Notes under the pieces: model-generated
Told to the model about the DNA's origin: nothing
The model's input: the letters and a program-made list of their open reading frames with translations, nothing else
The model's database searches: none
Part shown: positions 43,901 to 52,582 of the stretch, piece after piece
Layout of the letters: each line of letters opens with the position of its first letter
Numbering within the stretch: the stretch's first letter is position 1
Assembly: GCF_001905465.1 (NCBI RefSeq)
Contig: NZ_LISX01000006.1
Location: 186,001 to 250,000, forward strand
Length of the DNA stretch: 64,000 nt
Direction: 5' to 3'
From: Kitasatospora sp. CB01950
Lineage (GTDB): Bacteria; Actinomycetota; Actinomycetes; Streptomycetales; Streptomycetaceae
Made by a program: the position numbers and the translations under genes

Positions 43901-46848
43901 AGTTCGTCGAGCGGGTTGGCGGACGGGTCGACGGTTTCGACCGGCAGTTCGGCCCGTTCGGCGGCCAGCCGGATCAGCACCTCCAGGCTGGAGGCGCCCT
44001 CCCCCGCAAGGGCGGCCGCGGGGCCGGCCTCGGCGGTGACGGCCTTGCGCGGAACGGTCTGCTCCAGCACGAATTCCTCGCCGCCGACCTCGCAGGGGCT
44101 GGCGAAGAACCGGAACTGCTTGTCGAGCGGCAGGGGCCGGGTGAAGCGGTCCGCGAACAGCTGCTCGTGCCGGACCGGCGCGCCCATCGTCCAGGCGGCG
44201 GCGACGGCGCCGAGCAGCCCGCCCAGCGAGGTCGCGTCGGCCTCGGTGGCGACGGCGGGCACGGCGGGCAGGATCTCGCCGGCCAGCGACTTGAGGATCT
44301 GCCCGGGGCCGACCTCGATCAGCAGGTCGACCTGTCCGGCCATCGCCTGCAGCGCCTCGGTGAAGCGCACCGGCTGGACGACCTGGCGGGTCAGCAGGTC
44401 CACCACGTCGGTGTCCGCGGGCAGCAGGCCGCCGGTGACGGTGGAGACCAGGCCCTCGCCGACCGGCGCGAAGGCCTCCTGGGCGAGGTGGTCGGCGAGG
44501 CCGGCCGCGGCGGGCGCGACGGCCGGGGAGTGGAAGGCGTGCGAGACGCGGACCCGGCCCACGCCGACGCCCTGGCGTTCGGCGAGCGCGCAGACCCGTT
44601 CGACCGCGTCCGCCGGGCCCGAGACCACCGTCTGGCCGGGGCTGTTGTAGCCGGCGATGACGACCGGCTCGCCGACGATCAGCGCCTCGGCGAGCGCCGG
44701 GGTGGTGGCGAGGGCGGCCATCGCGCCGCCGCCGTCACTGGCGGTCGCCATGATCCGGCCGCGGGCGGCGGCCGCGCGCAGCACCGTCTCCTCGTCCATG
44801 GCGCCCGCCCAGTGCAGGGCCGTGAGTTCGCCGAGGCTGTGGCCGGTGGCGCGGGCGGCCTCGATACCGAGCGTCTCCAGCACCCGCAGGCCCGCCACCG
44901 AGGCGGCGACGATGCGGGGCTGGGCGACGTCGGTGGCGACCTGGTCGCCGTCGACGGGCAGGCCGAGCCGGGCGTACAGCTCCTCGACGGCGGCGAAGCG
45001 GCGGCGCAGCGCCCCGCCGTCGCCGCGCCGGCCGGCGCCCTGGCCGGGGAACAGGTAGCCGATCCGGGGGGCGCGGCCGGCGCTGCCGAGGTAGATGCCC
45101 TGGGCGGTGCCGATGGCGGAGCGGGCGCCGGAGTCGAGCAGCGCGGTCAGCGCGGCGAAGCGCTCGACGGCCTGGTCGGGCGAGGCCGCCAGCACGGCGG
45201 CGCGCAGCGGCCGGTCGGCCAGGTCGCGTTCCAACGTGGCGGCGAGGTCGCCGAGTTCGGCGTACGACAGCTGGGCGCAGAACTCGCCGAGCCGGGTCGC
45301 CTTGGCGCGCAGTTCGTCCGGGTCGGCGCCGTCCAGCAGGAACAGTTCGACGTCCTGCCGGGAGGCGACCAGGCGGTGCGCGACGGTGGGCACGGCGGTG
45401 CGCAGGACGCCGTCGGCGTGCTCGACGACGACGTGCGCGTTGATGCCGCCGAAGCCCATGGAGGAGATGCCGGCCCGGATCGGCGCGCCGTCGGGCCACA
45501 GTTCGGCGCGGTCGGGGACGCGCACCGCCGGTGCGGGGCCGGTGAGTTCCGGGTGCGGGTCGACGTGGCTGGTGGCGGGCGGGATGACCTGGTGGCGGAC
45601 CGCGAGGATCGCCTTGAGCAGCCCGGCGACGCCGGCGGCGGCCTTGGTGTGGCCGAAGTTGCCCTTGACGGTGCTGAGCGCGGCGGGCGTCTCGGCGCCG
45701 GCCGCCCGGCGGGCCTCGGAGAAGGCGCGCAGTTCGGTGGCGTCGCCGACGGCGGTGCCGGTGCCGTGGCCCTCGAAGTAGCCGACCGTCTCGATGCCGA
45801 AGCCCGCCGCGCGGTAGGCGCGGGCCAGGGCGAGCCGGTGGCCGCTGGCCTCGGGGCGGGTGATGCCGCCCTTGCCGTCGGAGGAGTAGCCCCAGCCGGG
45901 GATGGTGGCGTAGCGGAACCGGCCCTGGGCGCGGGCGTCCTCGTCGCGCATCAGGACGACCATGCCGCAGCCCTCGCCGGGCCAGAAGCCGTTGGAGCCC
46001 TTGTCGTAGACCCGCATCTCGCCGGTGGCGAGCGCCCCGGTCTTGGCGAAGCCGATGACCTCGAACGGGTCGATGCTGAGGTCGACGCCGCCGGCCACCG
46101 CGACGTCCATCCGGCCGTCGATCAGCGCGTCGCAGGCGGTGGAGACGGACAGCAGCGAGGAGGAGCAGGCGCCGTCGACGGTGAAGCCGCCGCCCTTGAA
46201 GTCGAAGTGGTTGCAGATCCGGCCGGCGATGGTGTTGGCCAGGCCGCCGGCCAGGGTGTCCTCGCCGATCGGCGGGAACGCGCTCTTGTAGCGGCCCTCC
46301 AGGCCGTCCAGGAAATCGCCCAACTGCGCGTCGTCCCAGCCCTGTTCGCGCAGGGCGGCGCCGACGGTGCGGCGCACGTACGGCCAGCGCAGGCGCATCA
46401 GGTTGGCGCGGCTGAACTCGCCGGTGAGGGTGTTGCCGATGACGACGCCGGTGTTGGCGTCCTCCAGGCCCTCGCCGAACGGGAAGCCGGCGTCCTCCAG
46501 GGCGCGGGCGGCGGTGTCCAGGGCCAGCCAGTGCGTCATGTCGGTGGCGCGGAAGGTGCTGCCGGCGACGCGGTGGCGGACCCGGTCGAACTCGAAGCCC
46601 TCGATGACGGCGGCCTTGGCGCTGTAGAAGCGGTCCGGGGCGGCCGGGTCGGGCGAGTAGTAGTCCTCGGCGCGCATCCGGACGTCGGGGAGCTTGCGGA
46701 ACGCCCGGCGGCCGGCCAGCACGTTCTGCCACAGCTGTTCGGGGGACTCGGCGTCGGGGTAGCGGCAGGCCATGCCGACCACCGCGATCCGTCCGCGGCC
46801 GGTCGGCTCCTCGCCGTCCCGGGCCGGTCGGAGCTGTCGGTCCGTCAC
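40981..46848 (-). CDS. pksE: Enediyne polyketide synthase PKSE
   Basis: A 1955-residue iterative PKS with KS-AT-ACP-KR-DH-PPTase order. KS: GMACRYPDAESPEQLWQNVL opens the protein; active Cys228 in VDGACSSSLL; EGHGTGTAVGDATE; KGNFGHTKAAAG. AT: Ser671 in GHSLGELTALHWAG. ACP near residue 987: DELHLSSITVGQ, the enediyne form of the phosphopantetheine site. KR: LLVTGGGKGITAECALAL. DH: PDHLLDGDLLFP with His. C-terminal phosphopantetheinyl transferase: ISSSHAAG and WGAVETLRK (W-x-A/x-E-x3-K), so it activates itself. GTG 46848 overlaps the E5 stop. Length and motifs match SgcE/CalE8/DynE8, which all make the same linear polyene with E10; this protein alone does not tell 9- from 10-membered cores. Confidence 0.96.
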   Translation of the reverse strand: MTDRQLRPARDGEEPTGRGRIAVVGMACRYPDAESPEQLWQNVLAGRRAFRKLPDVRMRAEDYYSPDPAAPDRFYSAKAAVIEGFEFDRVRHRVAGSTFRATDMTHWLALDTAARALEDAGFPFGEGLEDANTGVVIGNTLTGEFSRANLMRLRWPYVRRTVGAALREQGWDDAQLGDFLDGLEGRYKSAFPPIGEDTLAGGLANTIAGRICNHFDFKGGGFTVDGACSSSLLSVSTACDALIDGRMDVAVAGGVDLSIDPFEVIGFAKTGALATGEMRVYDKGSNGFWPGEGCGMVVLMRDEDARAQGRFRYATIPGWGYSSDGKGGITRPEASGHRLALARAYRAAGFGIETVGYFEGHGTGTAVGDATELRAFSEARRAAGAETPAALSTVKGNFGHTKAAAGVAGLLKAILAVRHQVIPPATSHVDPHPELTGPAPAVRVPDRAELWPDGAPIRAGISSMGFGGINAHVVVEHADGVLRTAVPTVAHRLVASRQDVELFLLDGADPDELRAKATRLGEFCAQLSYAELGDLAATLERDLADRPLRAAVLAASPDQAVERFAALTALLDSGARSAIGTAQGIYLGSAGRAPRIGYLFPGQGAGRRGDGGALRRRFAAVEELYARLGLPVDGDQVATDVAQPRIVAASVAGLRVLETLGIEAARATGHSLGELTALHWAGAMDEETVLRAAAARGRIMATASDGGGAMAALATTPALAEALIVGEPVVIAGYNSPGQTVVSGPADAVERVCALAERQGVGVGRVRVSHAFHSPAVAPAAAGLADHLAQEAFAPVGEGLVSTVTGGLLPADTDVVDLLTRQVVQPVRFTEALQAMAGQVDLLIEVGPGQILKSLAGEILPAVPAVATEADATSLGGLLGAVAAAWTMGAPVRHEQLFADRFTRPLPLDKQFRFFASPCEVGGEEFVLEQTVPRKAVTAEAGPAAALAGEGASSLEVLIRLAAERAELPVETVDPSANPLDELHLSSITVGQIMNQAAQELGIVAPMVTTAFATSTLGQLAELLDELAEQSPDAGRQPAAAPGVAPWVRPFEVDLTETAPSAPAAGPGGHWEVFATDRHPLAGPLAEALTATGPGDGVLLALPRDCDQRHLGLMLDAARAALDPARRSAGTRLVAVGDRRGAAGLAKTLHLEAPDIPVTVVTLPVTDDLPADDAERIARRIAADAAATTAFSEVHYDADGTRRVPVLRAVDLPVDPDHQALGPQDVLLVTGGGKGITAECALALARANGTAIGLLGRSDPARDTELADNLARMAAAGVRVHYARADVTSADQVKAAVAEITRELGTVTGVLHGAGRNEPQALATLDEASFRRTLATKIDGVEAVLAAVDPAALRLFVTFGSIIGRAGLRGEADYATANDWLTELTVRFQQDYPDCRCLALEWSVWSGAGMGERLGVLEALVREGIEPIPADDGVALLGRLLATPATAPALVVMGRAGGLPTIALERRELPLLRFLERPQVHYPGIELVVDAELTGGGDRYLPDHLLDGDLLFPAVLGMEAMTQAATALTGRQDTPVLEGMEFLRPIVVPVTGATALRVAVLATGPDTVRAVLRSGETGFQADHFRATLRFGAERSAADPAPVTDEVPTVPLTPGELYGPVLFQGDRFQRLLGYRDLAAKHCLVEIDDTPRTDWFAGFHPGELLLADPGTRDAMMHTIQACVPEATLLPVSVERLHLADAAAARDGRRLFLDARERSRDGDSYLWDLEIRDEAGLPVEQWEGLLLRAVRKQDGSGPWLPALLGPFLERRVEAALGHPVRCVVLPGGEGSGESVADRRRRTAEAASWALGRTTEVHHRPDGRPELADGRRISSSHAAGVTFTVVADETVACDVEAAVERTVEEWDGLLGPDGSALAALLSAERGEPYGTAATRVWGAVETLRKAGHAVAGLSLGDASGLPAGWAALNGGTHRIVSFVTALDGVADPVAFTVLTGGAR

Positions 46849-47867
46849 GCCGCCACCGCCTCGTTGCCCATGGGCCGCCCGGGGGCCGCCGCCTCTCCGG
46901 TCGGGCCGGCGAGGACGCCGTCGGCCTGCTTGCGCTTGTTCAGGAAGTGCGCGACCCACCAGCCGGCGCCGCGCAGGCCGCAGACCAGGGTGGTGGCGAA
47001 GAACAGGGTGTAGACCACGTTGAAGAGCATCAGCACGCCGTAGGCCATGGCCACCGAGGCGCCGAACATGAACTGGTTGCGGCCCTTGCTGGGCGTGGTG
47101 CCCGGGTCGGTGATCATGTAGTTGGTGTAGAGCACGAACGCGACGCCGCTCATCGGGCCGAGTGCGGAGAAGATCGCCACGTCCCAGATCCAGTGCCGCA
47201 GCAGCGCCTGGATGACGAAGCCGCCGAGCCAGCCGACGATCAGCGGGACGCGCTTGGTCAGCATGGCGTTGATGACGGTGCCGGCGGTGGTGATGATCAG
47301 CGGGATGCCGATCCGGAAGAAGGTGTTGGCGTTCTCGGTGAACTCGTACGGCGGGGCGATGCTGACCCACGAGCCGAACATCACCAGCGCCATCGTGATG
47401 CCGAAGTTCGACGGGTTCATGAAGTGCCGCATCCGGCCGTACACCGGGGCCTGCAGGGCGTGCTTGGCGGCGACGCCGATGAACACGGCGAGCAGGATCG
47501 GCAGCAGCCGGTCGTTCGCGTAGAGCAGCATGTTCGCGGCGAGGGCGGTGATGTGGGACGGCAGCAGGAACTCGTACAGGCCGCGGGCGCCGTTGCCGCG
47601 GAAGCGCGGGGTGCGATCCTGCGCCCAGGCGCTGACCATCTCCAGGACGATCTCGACGACGTAGGCGAACGGCGCGCAGATCAGCGGCCACAGCCAGGGC
47701 TGCTCGAAGCCCAGCAGGGTGTAGCCGAAGATGTTGAAGACGGACATCGAGAGGGCGAAGTTGCGCAGCGCCAGGTAGCGCGGGTCGCGGTTGGGCTGCC
47801 TCTTCTTCGGGGCGGCGTGCGGGCGGACGGCGGCGGTGGCCGCACCGGAGATGTCGGTCGCGGTCAT
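46845..47867 (-). CDS. unbU: Enediyne biosynthesis protein E5 (UNBU), membrane protein
   Basis: A 340-residue membrane protein of the E5/UNBU group, distantly related to RnfD/NqrB-type subunits. It has about eight to nine hydrophobic segments; characteristic parts are DPRYLALRNFALSMSVFNIF, GYTLLGFEQPWLWPL, RFRGNGARGLYEFLLPSHIT, YGRMRHFMNPSNFGITMALV and YTNYMITDPGTTPSKGRNQF. The role is unknown but conserved in enediyne clusters; a membrane redox or transport role has been suggested from its relatives. ATG 47867 overlaps the E4 stop (ATGA), and its own stop overlaps PKSE. Confidence 0.94.
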   Translation of the reverse strand: MTATDISGAATAAVRPHAAPKKRQPNRDPRYLALRNFALSMSVFNIFGYTLLGFEQPWLWPLICAPFAYVVEIVLEMVSAWAQDRTPRFRGNGARGLYEFLLPSHITALAANMLLYANDRLLPILLAVFIGVAAKHALQAPVYGRMRHFMNPSNFGITMALVMFGSWVSIAPPYEFTENANTFFRIGIPLIITTAGTVINAMLTKRVPLIVGWLGGFVIQALLRHWIWDVAIFSALGPMSGVAFVLYTNYMITDPGTTPSKGRNQFMFGASVAMAYGVLMLFNVVYTLFFATTLVCGLRGAGWWVAHFLNKRKQADGVLAGPTGEAAAPGRPMGNEAVAA

Positions 47868-49846
47868 CGGGCCGCCACCTCCTTGATGTCGTCGGTCAGC
47901 ATGAGGGTGTGGGTGCCGGCGGTCAGCTGCTGGGTCTTGGTGTGCATGACGCCGGAGGCGTCGCGCCAGCAGAGGTCGGCGGTGACGGGGCCGCTCTGGT
48001 CGCCGAGGCCGAAGCGGACCTCGAAGCTGCGGTAGCCGCCGTGGCCGCCGCCGCCGTCGAGCTGGGCGATCTGCTTCTTGCCGTCGGGGGTGGTGACGGT
48101 GACGGTGGCGCCGTAGGCGGGCGAGCCGGTGTTGGCCAGGTTCTGGCCGGCGGTGGAGCCGGTGGCGGGCCGGAACAGGTTCAGCGTCAGGTGGTGGCCG
48201 AGCGCCGGGGCCTGGTTGGCGTAGAAGGCCGGCGGTCCCCACTGGCGGGCGATGGCGAAGTCGAGGGCGCCGCTGCCGGTGGTGTCGGCGGTGGCGATGC
48301 CGCGGGTCGGGATCGGCACGTCGAGGCCGAGCTGCTTGCTGATGTTGGCGAACTTGCCGTTGGCGGTGCGGGCGTAGAAGGCCATCGTCTCGTCGCCGGC
48401 CAGGTCGTCGCCGGGGCCGACGTTCGGCCAGATCTTCGGGTTCGACAGCAGGTCGTCGTTGGTCATGGCCATCTCCTGCAGCCACGGCCAGCGGTCGATG
48501 TCGCCCTTGACGAAGCCGTCGGCCTGCAGGATGTTCTGCTTGCCGTTGTTGAGGAAGTCGCCCATCTTGGCGTCCCAGCCCCAGCCGGTCCAGGCGACGC
48601 CCTGGTCGGCGGCCTCCTGGGTGAACGGGGCGATGCCGGCGGAGAGCTTCTTCTTCATGTCGGCCTGGTCCTTGGCCTGGTTGATCCAGAGGAAGTTGCT
48701 CTCCTCCAGGCCCCACGCCACGGTGATGTTGCTGACCATCATGTCGAAGCTGCCGTTGCCGTCCACGTCGCCGAAGTCGACGCCCATGCCCTTGAACGAG
48801 CCCTTGCCGAGCACGAAGGACTTCGGGGTGGTGGCGGTGCGCTCGCCGGTGGCCTCCTCGAAGCGGATCCGGCCCGGGGTGGAGACGTTGTGCAGCAGGT
48901 GCGCGTGGCCGAAGTCGTTGGCGATGTAGATGTCCGGCACTCCGGAGCCGGTCAGGTCGGCGCCGGCGATGGCCAGCGTCCAGCCGGTGGAGGCGTCGAA
49001 CGGGATGGCGTCCTTCTCCTCGACGAACCGGGCGTCCGGCTCGTTGCCGGTCGCGGAGTCGTGGAAGCGCAGCACGTGGTCGCCGCCGGCGTTCTTCGCG
49101 CTGGACAGCGAGTCGTTCATCTGGACGTTGCGGATGCCCTGCGGGTCGAGCACGTCCGAGTCGGGGAAGTAGTTGCCGATGATGATCGACGGGTGGCCGC
49201 TGCCGTCCAGGTCGCCGACGTACGCGGCGTCGGTGTTCCAGCGCGGTCCGTGGTAGCGGCCGTCCAGGCTCTCCGAGGCGACCAACTCGCGTGGCACGTA
49301 GGAGTCGTGGCTCGGCGTGGCGGCGTCCGCCTTGGCCATGAACAGCACCGGGGTGCGGCCCCAGTAGGTGACCAGGAAGTCGGTGCGGCCGTCGCCGTTG
49401 AAGTCGCCGGGCGTGCAGCCGGTGGGCGCCATGGTGTCGTCCATCGGCAGCGGCTTGCCGTCCAGGACGAACGGCGTGAACCGGTCGGCCTCGGGGGCGG
49501 TCGGCGTCCAGGAGACGATCACCGAGTCGGTGCGGGTGTCGACGATGCACATGCCGTCGGCGCGGCCGTGGCCGGTGACGTCGTTGATGGCGATGCTGGC
49601 GCCGACCGAGGAGATCCAGGCGCGGATCTTCTCGTAGGCCGGGTTCACCTTGCGGATCGTGTTCATCGGCCGCGACTCGTAGCCCGGCGGCATCGCGATC
49701 GGCATCTCCTTGAATTTGTACGCCGCGGCTGCATCGTCACCGCCCGCGACCGCCACCGAGGAACGGATGACGAAGAACATCGAGGCAGCCACCAAAATGG
49801 TGACCAACCCGGGTACTAGTCTGCGGAATCGTCGTTGTTGCGACAT
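47864..49846 (-). CDS. unbV: Enediyne biosynthesis protein E4 (UNBV, FG-GAP/ASPIC domain)
   Basis: A 660-residue exported protein of the E4/UNBV family. An N-terminal signal or anchor (RLVPGLVTILVAASMFFVIR) is followed by integrin-type FG-GAP repeats with calcium-like loops: NDVTGHGRADG, GDFNGDGRTDF, GDLDGSGHPS, DVDGNGSFDM, ADTTGSGALDF. The C-terminal ASPIC/UnbV domain is near residues 565-640 (SPAYGATVTVTTPDGKK, GYRSFEVRFGLGD). Reaction unknown; conserved in the enediyne core. ATG 49846 has GGGAGGGAATTGG upstream and is the first gene of the minus-strand operon, so its 5' flank holds the promoter for E4-E5-PKSE-E10-E6. Confidence 0.95.
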   Translation of the reverse strand: MSQQRRFRRLVPGLVTILVAASMFFVIRSSVAVAGGDDAAAAYKFKEMPIAMPPGYESRPMNTIRKVNPAYEKIRAWISSVGASIAINDVTGHGRADGMCIVDTRTDSVIVSWTPTAPEADRFTPFVLDGKPLPMDDTMAPTGCTPGDFNGDGRTDFLVTYWGRTPVLFMAKADAATPSHDSYVPRELVASESLDGRYHGPRWNTDAAYVGDLDGSGHPSIIIGNYFPDSDVLDPQGIRNVQMNDSLSSAKNAGGDHVLRFHDSATGNEPDARFVEEKDAIPFDASTGWTLAIAGADLTGSGVPDIYIANDFGHAHLLHNVSTPGRIRFEEATGERTATTPKSFVLGKGSFKGMGVDFGDVDGNGSFDMMVSNITVAWGLEESNFLWINQAKDQADMKKKLSAGIAPFTQEAADQGVAWTGWGWDAKMGDFLNNGKQNILQADGFVKGDIDRWPWLQEMAMTNDDLLSNPKIWPNVGPGDDLAGDETMAFYARTANGKFANISKQLGLDVPIPTRGIATADTTGSGALDFAIARQWGPPAFYANQAPALGHHLTLNLFRPATGSTAGQNLANTGSPAYGATVTVTTPDGKKQIAQLDGGGGHGGYRSFEVRFGLGDQSGPVTADLCWRDASGVMHTKTQQLTAGTHTLMLTDDIKEVAAR

Positions 49847-50123
49847 TCCAATTCCCTCCCGTGGGCGACGATGAAAAGGGCGTCCGAGGCCGGTCCGAAC
49901 GAATTCGTCGGCTATCCGCCATGCGGACCTGACACTTGAGGATGTCCGCCCTCCGCAAAGTGTGCTTCTCTGACGTTGCCAGGGTTCGAACGGCGGACCG
50001 GGCGCGGTACACGGAATATCCCGGACGGCCGGTCGGGCACTCTCGGAGAAGACCCGGCGCGGATGCGCTGTGAAACTCGGGTGAGATCGGCCCCTTCGAA
50101 TCCCCCGTCTGGCGAGGTAATCC
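49847..50123. promoter_or_regulatory. Divergent promoter region of the enediyne operon and GMC oxidoreductase
   Basis: 277 bases between the starts of E4 and the GMC gene. It is less GC-rich than the flanking genes, as expected for a control region. I could not define a -10/-35 pair or a convincing operator. It probably carries the promoter of the five-gene enediyne operon. Confidence 0.4.
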
Positions 50124-51665
50124 ATGGTGCACACGTATGACGTGATAGTCGTCGGGTCCGGCTCGGCCGGCGCGACCCTGGCGGCCCGGTTGAGCGAGGA
50201 CCCGGGCCGTTCCGTGCTCCTCGTCGAGGCGGGCCCCGACTTTCCCGATCCGGCCGACATTCCGCGCGAGATCGTCAACGGCAACGCGATGTCGATGCAC
50301 GCGCACGACTGGCGGTTCCGCGCCGAGATCCTGGACGGCCGGCGGATCATCTTCCCGCGCGGGAAGATCACCGGCGGCTCCTCCGCGGTCGGCGCGACGA
50401 TCGCGCTGCGCGGCGTCCCGGAGAACTTCGACCGGTGGGCCGCGGGCGGCAACCCGGCGTGGACGTACCAGCAGGTCCTGCCGTACTACCGGCGCCTGGA
50501 GGACGACCAGAACTTCACCGACGAGTACCACGGCAACAGCGGCCCGGTGCCGATCCGCCGGGTCCGGACGCAGGACATGTCGCCGATGGAGATCGCCTTC
50601 ACCGAGGCCAGCCTGGCCGCCGGATTCCCCGAGATCACCGACCACAACCACCCCGAGGCGACCGGCATCGGCCCGATCCCGTCCAACCGCCGCGACGGCC
50701 TGCGGGTCTCCACCGCGATGGCGTACCTGACCCCCGACGTACGCTCCCGCCCCAACCTGACGGTCGTCGGGGACACCCTGGTGCACGAGGTGCTGTTCGA
50801 GGGCGATCGGGCCGTCGGCGTGCTGGCCGGCCCGGCCGGCCGGGTGCCGGAGGAGCTCCGCGCGCACCGCGTGGTGCTGTCCGCCGGCGCGGTCAACTCG
50901 CCCACGCTGCTGATGCGTTCGGGCATCGGCCCGGCCGACGACCTGACCCGCCTGGGCATCCGGGTGCGGCTCGACCGCCCCGGCGTCGGCGCCCACCTGC
51001 AGGACCACCCGCGCACCGGCGTCTTCCTGCGCCCCAAGGAGGGCATGCCCACCGACGTGCCGTTCCTGCAGGCGATGGTGCGGACCACCTCCAAGGGCTC
51101 CGCCGACTTCAACGACATGCAGTACTACATGGTCAACCACTTCGACCTGACGCTCTTCCCCGAGCTGCAGATGCTCGCCCAGGCCCCGATGATCTTCGGT
51201 GTGATGGTGGTCGACCAGCAGCCCGAGTCGGTCGGCCGGCTCCGCCTGACCTCCACCGACCCGGCCGCCGGGCCCGACATCCAGCTGGACTTCCTCTCCA
51301 CCGAACGCGACCTGGAGAAGATGGTCGAGGGCGTGCGCACCTGCTGGGAGCTGGCCAACCACCCCGGCATCGCCTCCCAGGGCGACGGCTTCATCGTGCT
51401 GAGCGACCGGCTGATCGAGAAGGACGCGATGGTCGAGCAGTACGTCCGCACCAGCCTCGACAGCGGCTACCACCCGGTCGGCACGGCCCGGATGGGCGCC
51501 GCCGACGACGCCGGCTCGGTCGTCGACCAGCGGCTGCGGGTGCACGGCACCGAGGGCCTGTACGTGGCCGACGCCTCGATCATGCCGCAGATCGTCAACT
51601 GCAACACCAACCTGACCTCGATCATGATCGGCGAGCGGCTGGCGGACTGGCTGCGCGCCGAGTGA
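50124..51665 (+). CDS. GMC-family FAD oxidoreductase
   Basis: A 513-residue glucose-methanol-choline oxidoreductase. FAD fold VIVVGSGSAGATLAARLSED at residues 8-27, first GMC signature FPRGKITGGSSAVGATIALRG near 76-95, second signature VLSAGAVNSPTLLMRSGIGP near 251-270, and the active-site His in SGYHPVGTARMG near 450 with the second base in NCNTNLTSIMIGER. Such enzymes oxidise alcohols or act as lyases. The gene diverges from the enediyne operon, which suggests a tailoring role in the same pathway. ATG 50124; a clear hairpin follows the stop. Confidence 0.92.
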   Translation: MVHTYDVIVVGSGSAGATLAARLSEDPGRSVLLVEAGPDFPDPADIPREIVNGNAMSMHAHDWRFRAEILDGRRIIFPRGKITGGSSAVGATIALRGVPENFDRWAAGGNPAWTYQQVLPYYRRLEDDQNFTDEYHGNSGPVPIRRVRTQDMSPMEIAFTEASLAAGFPEITDHNHPEATGIGPIPSNRRDGLRVSTAMAYLTPDVRSRPNLTVVGDTLVHEVLFEGDRAVGVLAGPAGRVPEELRAHRVVLSAGAVNSPTLLMRSGIGPADDLTRLGIRVRLDRPGVGAHLQDHPRTGVFLRPKEGMPTDVPFLQAMVRTTSKGSADFNDMQYYMVNHFDLTLFPELQMLAQAPMIFGVMVVDQQPESVGRLRLTSTDPAAGPDIQLDFLSTERDLEKMVEGVRTCWELANHPGIASQGDGFIVLSDRLIEKDAMVEQYVRTSLDSGYHPVGTARMGAADDAGSVVDQRLRVHGTEGLYVADASIMPQIVNCNTNLTSIMIGERLADWLRAE

Positions 51666-51683
51666 CCCCCCTGCGCCCGTGAC

Positions 51684-51722
51684 GACGGCCGCCCCGGTGC
51701 CCCGCGCACCGCGGCGGCCGTC
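51684..51722 (+). terminator. Terminator after GMC oxidoreductase
   Basis: A long stem GACGGCCGCC-c-CGGTGC / GCACCG-c-GGCGGCCGTC with one C-C mismatch and a 5-base loop, 19 bases after the stop. The following ~220 bases up to the next gene hold presumably its promoter; nothing else was recognised. Confidence 0.88.
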
Positions 51723-51946
51723 GCCGTTCCCGGCCTCCCGGCCTCCCGGCCTGCGGGGTCTCCCGGCCGGCCGGCTCCCCCGCGGAAGTCAGGGCAATTT
51801 GGGAGACGAGCGGAGGGCCCCATTCCTGCCACCATGGGAAAAACCCCGCCGCCTCCTGCCCGGGACGGAATTCCGCGCTTTCCCCGCCGGAATTCCGAGC
51901 ACATTCCCGCAGGACGGCGGCACCGTCGAATGGGAGGGCGAGCACC

Positions 51947-52582
51947 ATGACCGATCCGAACGTGCTGAGCACGGTCCGCGTCCCGCTGATCGAGGAGGAC
52001 CAGGCCGAGGGCCGCACGAAGGAGCTGTACGACGCGATCAAGTCGCGGATGGGCATCCCCTTCGTTCCCGACATGTTCCGGCTGGTCTCCAGCCGCCCCG
52101 ACCTGCTGGAAGTGGTGATCACCGGCTACGGCGGCGTCTTCAACGACGGCGTGCTGCCCCGCGCGACCCGCGAGATGATCTCCGCCTGGAGTTCCAAGGT
52201 CAACGGCTGCCCCTACTGCGTCGGCACCCACAACTGGTTCCTCGCCCAGTTCGGCGGCCCGCAGGAGCTGACCGACGCGATCCAGAACTCCGGCTCCGTC
52301 GAGGAGCTGCCGATCGACGAGCGCACCAAGGTGCTGATGCGCCTGGTCACCAAGGTCGGCACCGGCGCGTTCCGGATCACCGACGAGGACTGGGCCGCCA
52401 CCGAGGAGGCCGGCTGGAGCAACGAGGAGATGCTGGAGGCGGTCTTCACCGCCGCCCTGTTCGCCTTCATCAACCGCCTGGTGGACGGCCTGGGCCTCGG
52501 CAACTCGGTGACCCGCAGCCGGATCGCCTCCCAGCCGGAGGACGCCACCGTCTCCGCCGAGCGCCTGGCGGAGGGCACGTGA
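51947..52582 (+). CDS. Carboxymuconolactone decarboxylase / AhpD-like protein
   Basis: A 211-residue CMD-family protein. The redox motif is GCPYCVGTHNW near residue 88, the Cys-x2-Cys...His of AhpD-type peroxidases, set between helices (LPRATREMISAWSSKVN and the following FGGPQEL). Members either reduce peroxides through the CxxC or act as base catalysts. ATG 51947 follows GGGAGGGCGAGC. The stop overlaps the SDR start (GTGA), making a two-gene unit. A redox role linked to the neighbouring oxidoreductases is likely but unproven. Confidence 0.88.
   Translation: MTDPNVLSTVRVPLIEEDQAEGRTKELYDAIKSRMGIPFVPDMFRLVSSRPDLLEVVITGYGGVFNDGVLPRATREMISAWSSKVNGCPYCVGTHNWFLAQFGGPQELTDAIQNSGSVEELPIDERTKVLMRLVTKVGTGAFRITDEDWAATEEAGWSNEEMLEAVFTAALFAFINRLVDGLGLGNSVTRSRIASQPEDATVSAERLAEGT

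Noticed and set aside
40981..46848. PUFA-type or ordinary modular PKS
   Set aside because: Domain order with a C-terminal PPTase, a single ACP of DELHLSSI form and the E10 neighbour fit only the enediyne PKSE family.
41062..47013. Plus-strand open frame of 1983 codons
   Set aside because: It is the antisense shadow of PKSE.
46845..47867. Rnf/Nqr respiratory complex subunit
   Set aside because: Other Rnf/Nqr subunits are absent, and the gene is locked between E4 and PKSE.
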